Below are positions 62,927-64,000 of a DNA stretch of 64,000 nucleotides, piece after piece. The position numbers and the translations under genes were made by a program. The stretch comes from Desmonostoc vinosum HA7617-LM4 (GTDB taxonomy: Bacteria > Cyanobacteriota > Cyanobacteriia > Cyanobacteriales > Nostocaceae): positions 17,937 to 81,936 of the forward strand of contig JAHHHC010000028.1 of NCBI GenBank assembly GCA_019359515.1. Direction: 5' to 3'. The notes below the pieces were generated by a model. It was not told where the DNA came from and did not search any database. It saw only the letters and a program-made list of their open reading frames with translations. Within the stretch, counting starts at the first letter, position 1. Each line of letters begins with the position of its first letter.

Positions 62927-63595
62927 ATGTCCCTTGCTCAAGACTTTGAACAGCCAAATGATGTAATATTTCCTCCAGGGGATCTATATAGTGATGAGCC
63001 ACCCTTGGAAACATACCTACATTTGCAGCAAATGCTGCTGTTGTTGAAGTGCATTGATTGGTGGTGGCGAGACCGTAATGACTTTTTTGCCGCTGGAAAT
63101 ATTAGCATCTACTACAGTTCACGACGGCTAAAGAAAGAAAAATTTCGCGGCCCAGATTTTTTTGTAGTACTGGATACTGAACGTAAATCCCGTAACAGTT
63201 GGGTTGTGTGGGAAGAAGACGGTAAATATCCGAATGTGATTATAGAACTGCTCTCAATTTCAACGGCAGCAGTAGATAAAGGATTAAAAAAACAAATTTA
63301 TCAAGACACCTTTCGCACTCCAGAATACTTCTGGTTTGACCCAAATAATTTAGAATTTGCGGGGTTTTGTTTAGTAGGTGGAACTTATCAGCCGATAGAA
63401 TCCAACTCTCAAGGATTGTTGTGGAGTCAGCAGCTAAATTTATATTTAGGTGTTCATGAAAATAAGTTGCGCTTTTTTACCGCACAAGCACAGCTAATAC
63501 CTACACCAGAAGAAGTTGCATTACAGGAAATGCAAAAATCTGAACGCTTAGCAATAAAACTACGAGAGTTGAATATTGATCCAGACAATTTATAA
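62927..63595 (+). CDS. Uma2 family endonuclease-like protein (paralogue of 56210)
   Basis: This 222-residue protein is close to the Uma2 gene at 56210 (start SLAQDFEQPNDVIFPPGDLY; core RGPDFFVVLDTERKSRNSWVVWEEDGKYPNVIIELL). The final 110 or so codons are almost identical to copy 1, while the first half differs more. It lacks the 14-residue EKQRAE tail insert. It follows fdhD and the duplicated oxidoreductase tail. It is probably expressed, since the frame is intact. Confidence 0.88.
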   Translation: MSLAQDFEQPNDVIFPPGDLYSDEPPLETYLHLQQMLLLLKCIDWWWRDRNDFFAAGNISIYYSSRRLKKEKFRGPDFFVVLDTERKSRNSWVVWEEDGKYPNVIIELLSISTAAVDKGLKKQIYQDTFRTPEYFWFDPNNLEFAGFCLVGGTYQPIESNSQGLLWSQQLNLYLGVHENKLRFFTAQAQLIPTPEEVALQEMQKSERLAIKLRELNIDPDNL

Positions 63596-63651
63596 CATAA
63601 ATCAAAGCCGCATTTAATCATAAAGCTAAATCTCACAAATAGGTGATTAAT

Positions 63652-63877
63652 ATGACAGAGTTTCAAATCAAAGGAATTAACCACATCGCTTTGGTGTGTA
63701 AAGATATGGCACGCACCGTAGACTTTTACACAAATACTTTAGGCTTGAAACTAATCAAAACCATTGCTTTACCTGGTGGTGGACAGCACTTCTTTTTTGA
63801 TATTGGTAATGGCGATGCACTAGCTTTTTTTTGGTTTCCCTCAGCACCACAAGCTGCACCTGGCATTGCATCCGTAA
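63652..63877 (+). pseudogene. VOC family (glyoxalase-like) gene, interrupted by an insertion sequence
   Basis: About 75 residues remain: IKGINHIALVCKDMARTVDFYTNTLGLKLIKTI, then GGGQHFFFDIGNGDALAFFWF. This is the first half of a VOC-fold dioxygenase/glyoxalase-like protein with a metal-ligand histidine in NHIALV. The sequence is lost at GAGGCTGTTTG (63878), where an IS begins. ATG 63652 is preferred to GTG 63643. The 3' part may lie beyond the IS outside the window. Confidence 0.8.
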
Positions 63878-64000
63878 GAGGCTGTTTGAAAAGTTTTGAA
63901 GGGTAAAATTTTATGCAAGTCGCCTCACCATGATCCGAATCATGGCAAGGTAAATAAACGTTTCCGATGTTTCGGGTAATAGCTCATAGTCTCTAACTAA
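63878..64000 (-). mobile_element. IS5-like insertion sequence (partial, left end shown)
   Basis: The element begins at GAGGCTGTTTGAAAAGTTTT, which looks like a terminal inverted repeat, and runs off the window. On the minus strand it encodes the transposase C-terminus. The other end, target duplication and exact family cannot be seen. Confidence 0.7.
63911..64000 (-). CDS. IS5-family-like transposase, C-terminal part (cut by window edge)
   Basis: The minus-strand frame reads LVRDYELLPETSETFIYLAM and IRIMVRRLA, then stops. This is a typical ending of IS5-type (DDE) transposases, in which the final helix follows the last acidic residue. Only the last 29 residues are in the window. It is transcribed against the interrupted VOC gene. 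Confidence 0.75.
   Translation of the reverse strand, partial: LVRDYELLPETSETFIYLAMIRIMVRRLA

Overview
The window looks like a chromosomal segment of a filamentous, heterocyst-forming cyanobacterium (Nostocales: Nostoc/Anabaena relatives). Evidence: a beta-carboxysome gene cluster (ccmK, ccmK, ccmL, ccmM, ccmN, ccmO) divergent from a CO2-uptake NDH-1 operon; a PatB/CnfR-type nitrogenase regulator next to a nif-type ferredoxin III and a cytochrome oxidase operon; an arsC-like nitrogenase-associated gene; xisH/xisI relatives; frequent GCGATCGC (HIP1) octamers; and intergenic regions full of heptamer tandem repeats (GGGGACT type) and palindromic dispersed repeats. No rRNA, tRNA or CRISPR array was seen.

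Layout. 1-8612 (minus): an apparent exopolysaccharide operon, transcribed GT2, GT4, 2OG-Fe(II) oxygenase-like protein, HlyD-type adaptor, methyltransferase, TPR membrane protein, FkbM methyltransferase, and a membrane-anchored protein cut by the window edge. Two tandem hairpins with identical loops and compensatory stem changes lie in its leader. 9877-14953 (minus): ndhF, ndhD and a CO2-hydration (Cup/Chp) gene, with the gaps between them full of repeats. 15613-21603 (plus): ccmK-ccmK-ccmL-ccmM-ccmN-ccmO, then a CmpR-type LysR regulator. Together these blocks form one inorganic-carbon-concentrating island.

21803-32422: housekeeping and orphan genes (MuiA-like, mnmE, GNAT, methyltransferase, EF-hand exported protein, LLM oxidoreductase, several hypotheticals), plus a decayed SDR/xisH/xisI locus. 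33737-36955: cysK, nifO-like and cysteine-dioxygenase-like genes. 37220-44028: coxC-coxA-coxB and fdxB (minus), divergent from patB/cnfR (plus), a set expected to serve heterocyst respiration and nitrogen fixation. 44160-53612: sucrase/ferredoxin-like protein, Mut7-C remnant, ROK kinase, Uma2, proB, YqeG phosphatase, DUF3727, ruvX, GNAT.

53969-64000 is an accessory region. It holds a molybdopterin oxidoreductase (FdhF/YdeP type) and its partner fdhD, two Uma2 genes created by a segmental duplication that also copied the tail of the oxidoreductase gene, a Tat-exported sulfatase-modifying-factor-like protein, a tyrosine-recombinase scrap, a PIN toxin-antitoxin pair, a 633-residue protein of unknown function, and a VOC gene cut by an IS5-like element at the right edge.

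The most noteworthy signals are the covarying tandem hairpins ahead of the polysaccharide operon, an inverted pair of 59-bp repeats flanking ndhD, the 107-bp MITE-like inverted pair, and the oxidoreductase-tail/Uma2 duplication with a mosaic identity pattern.
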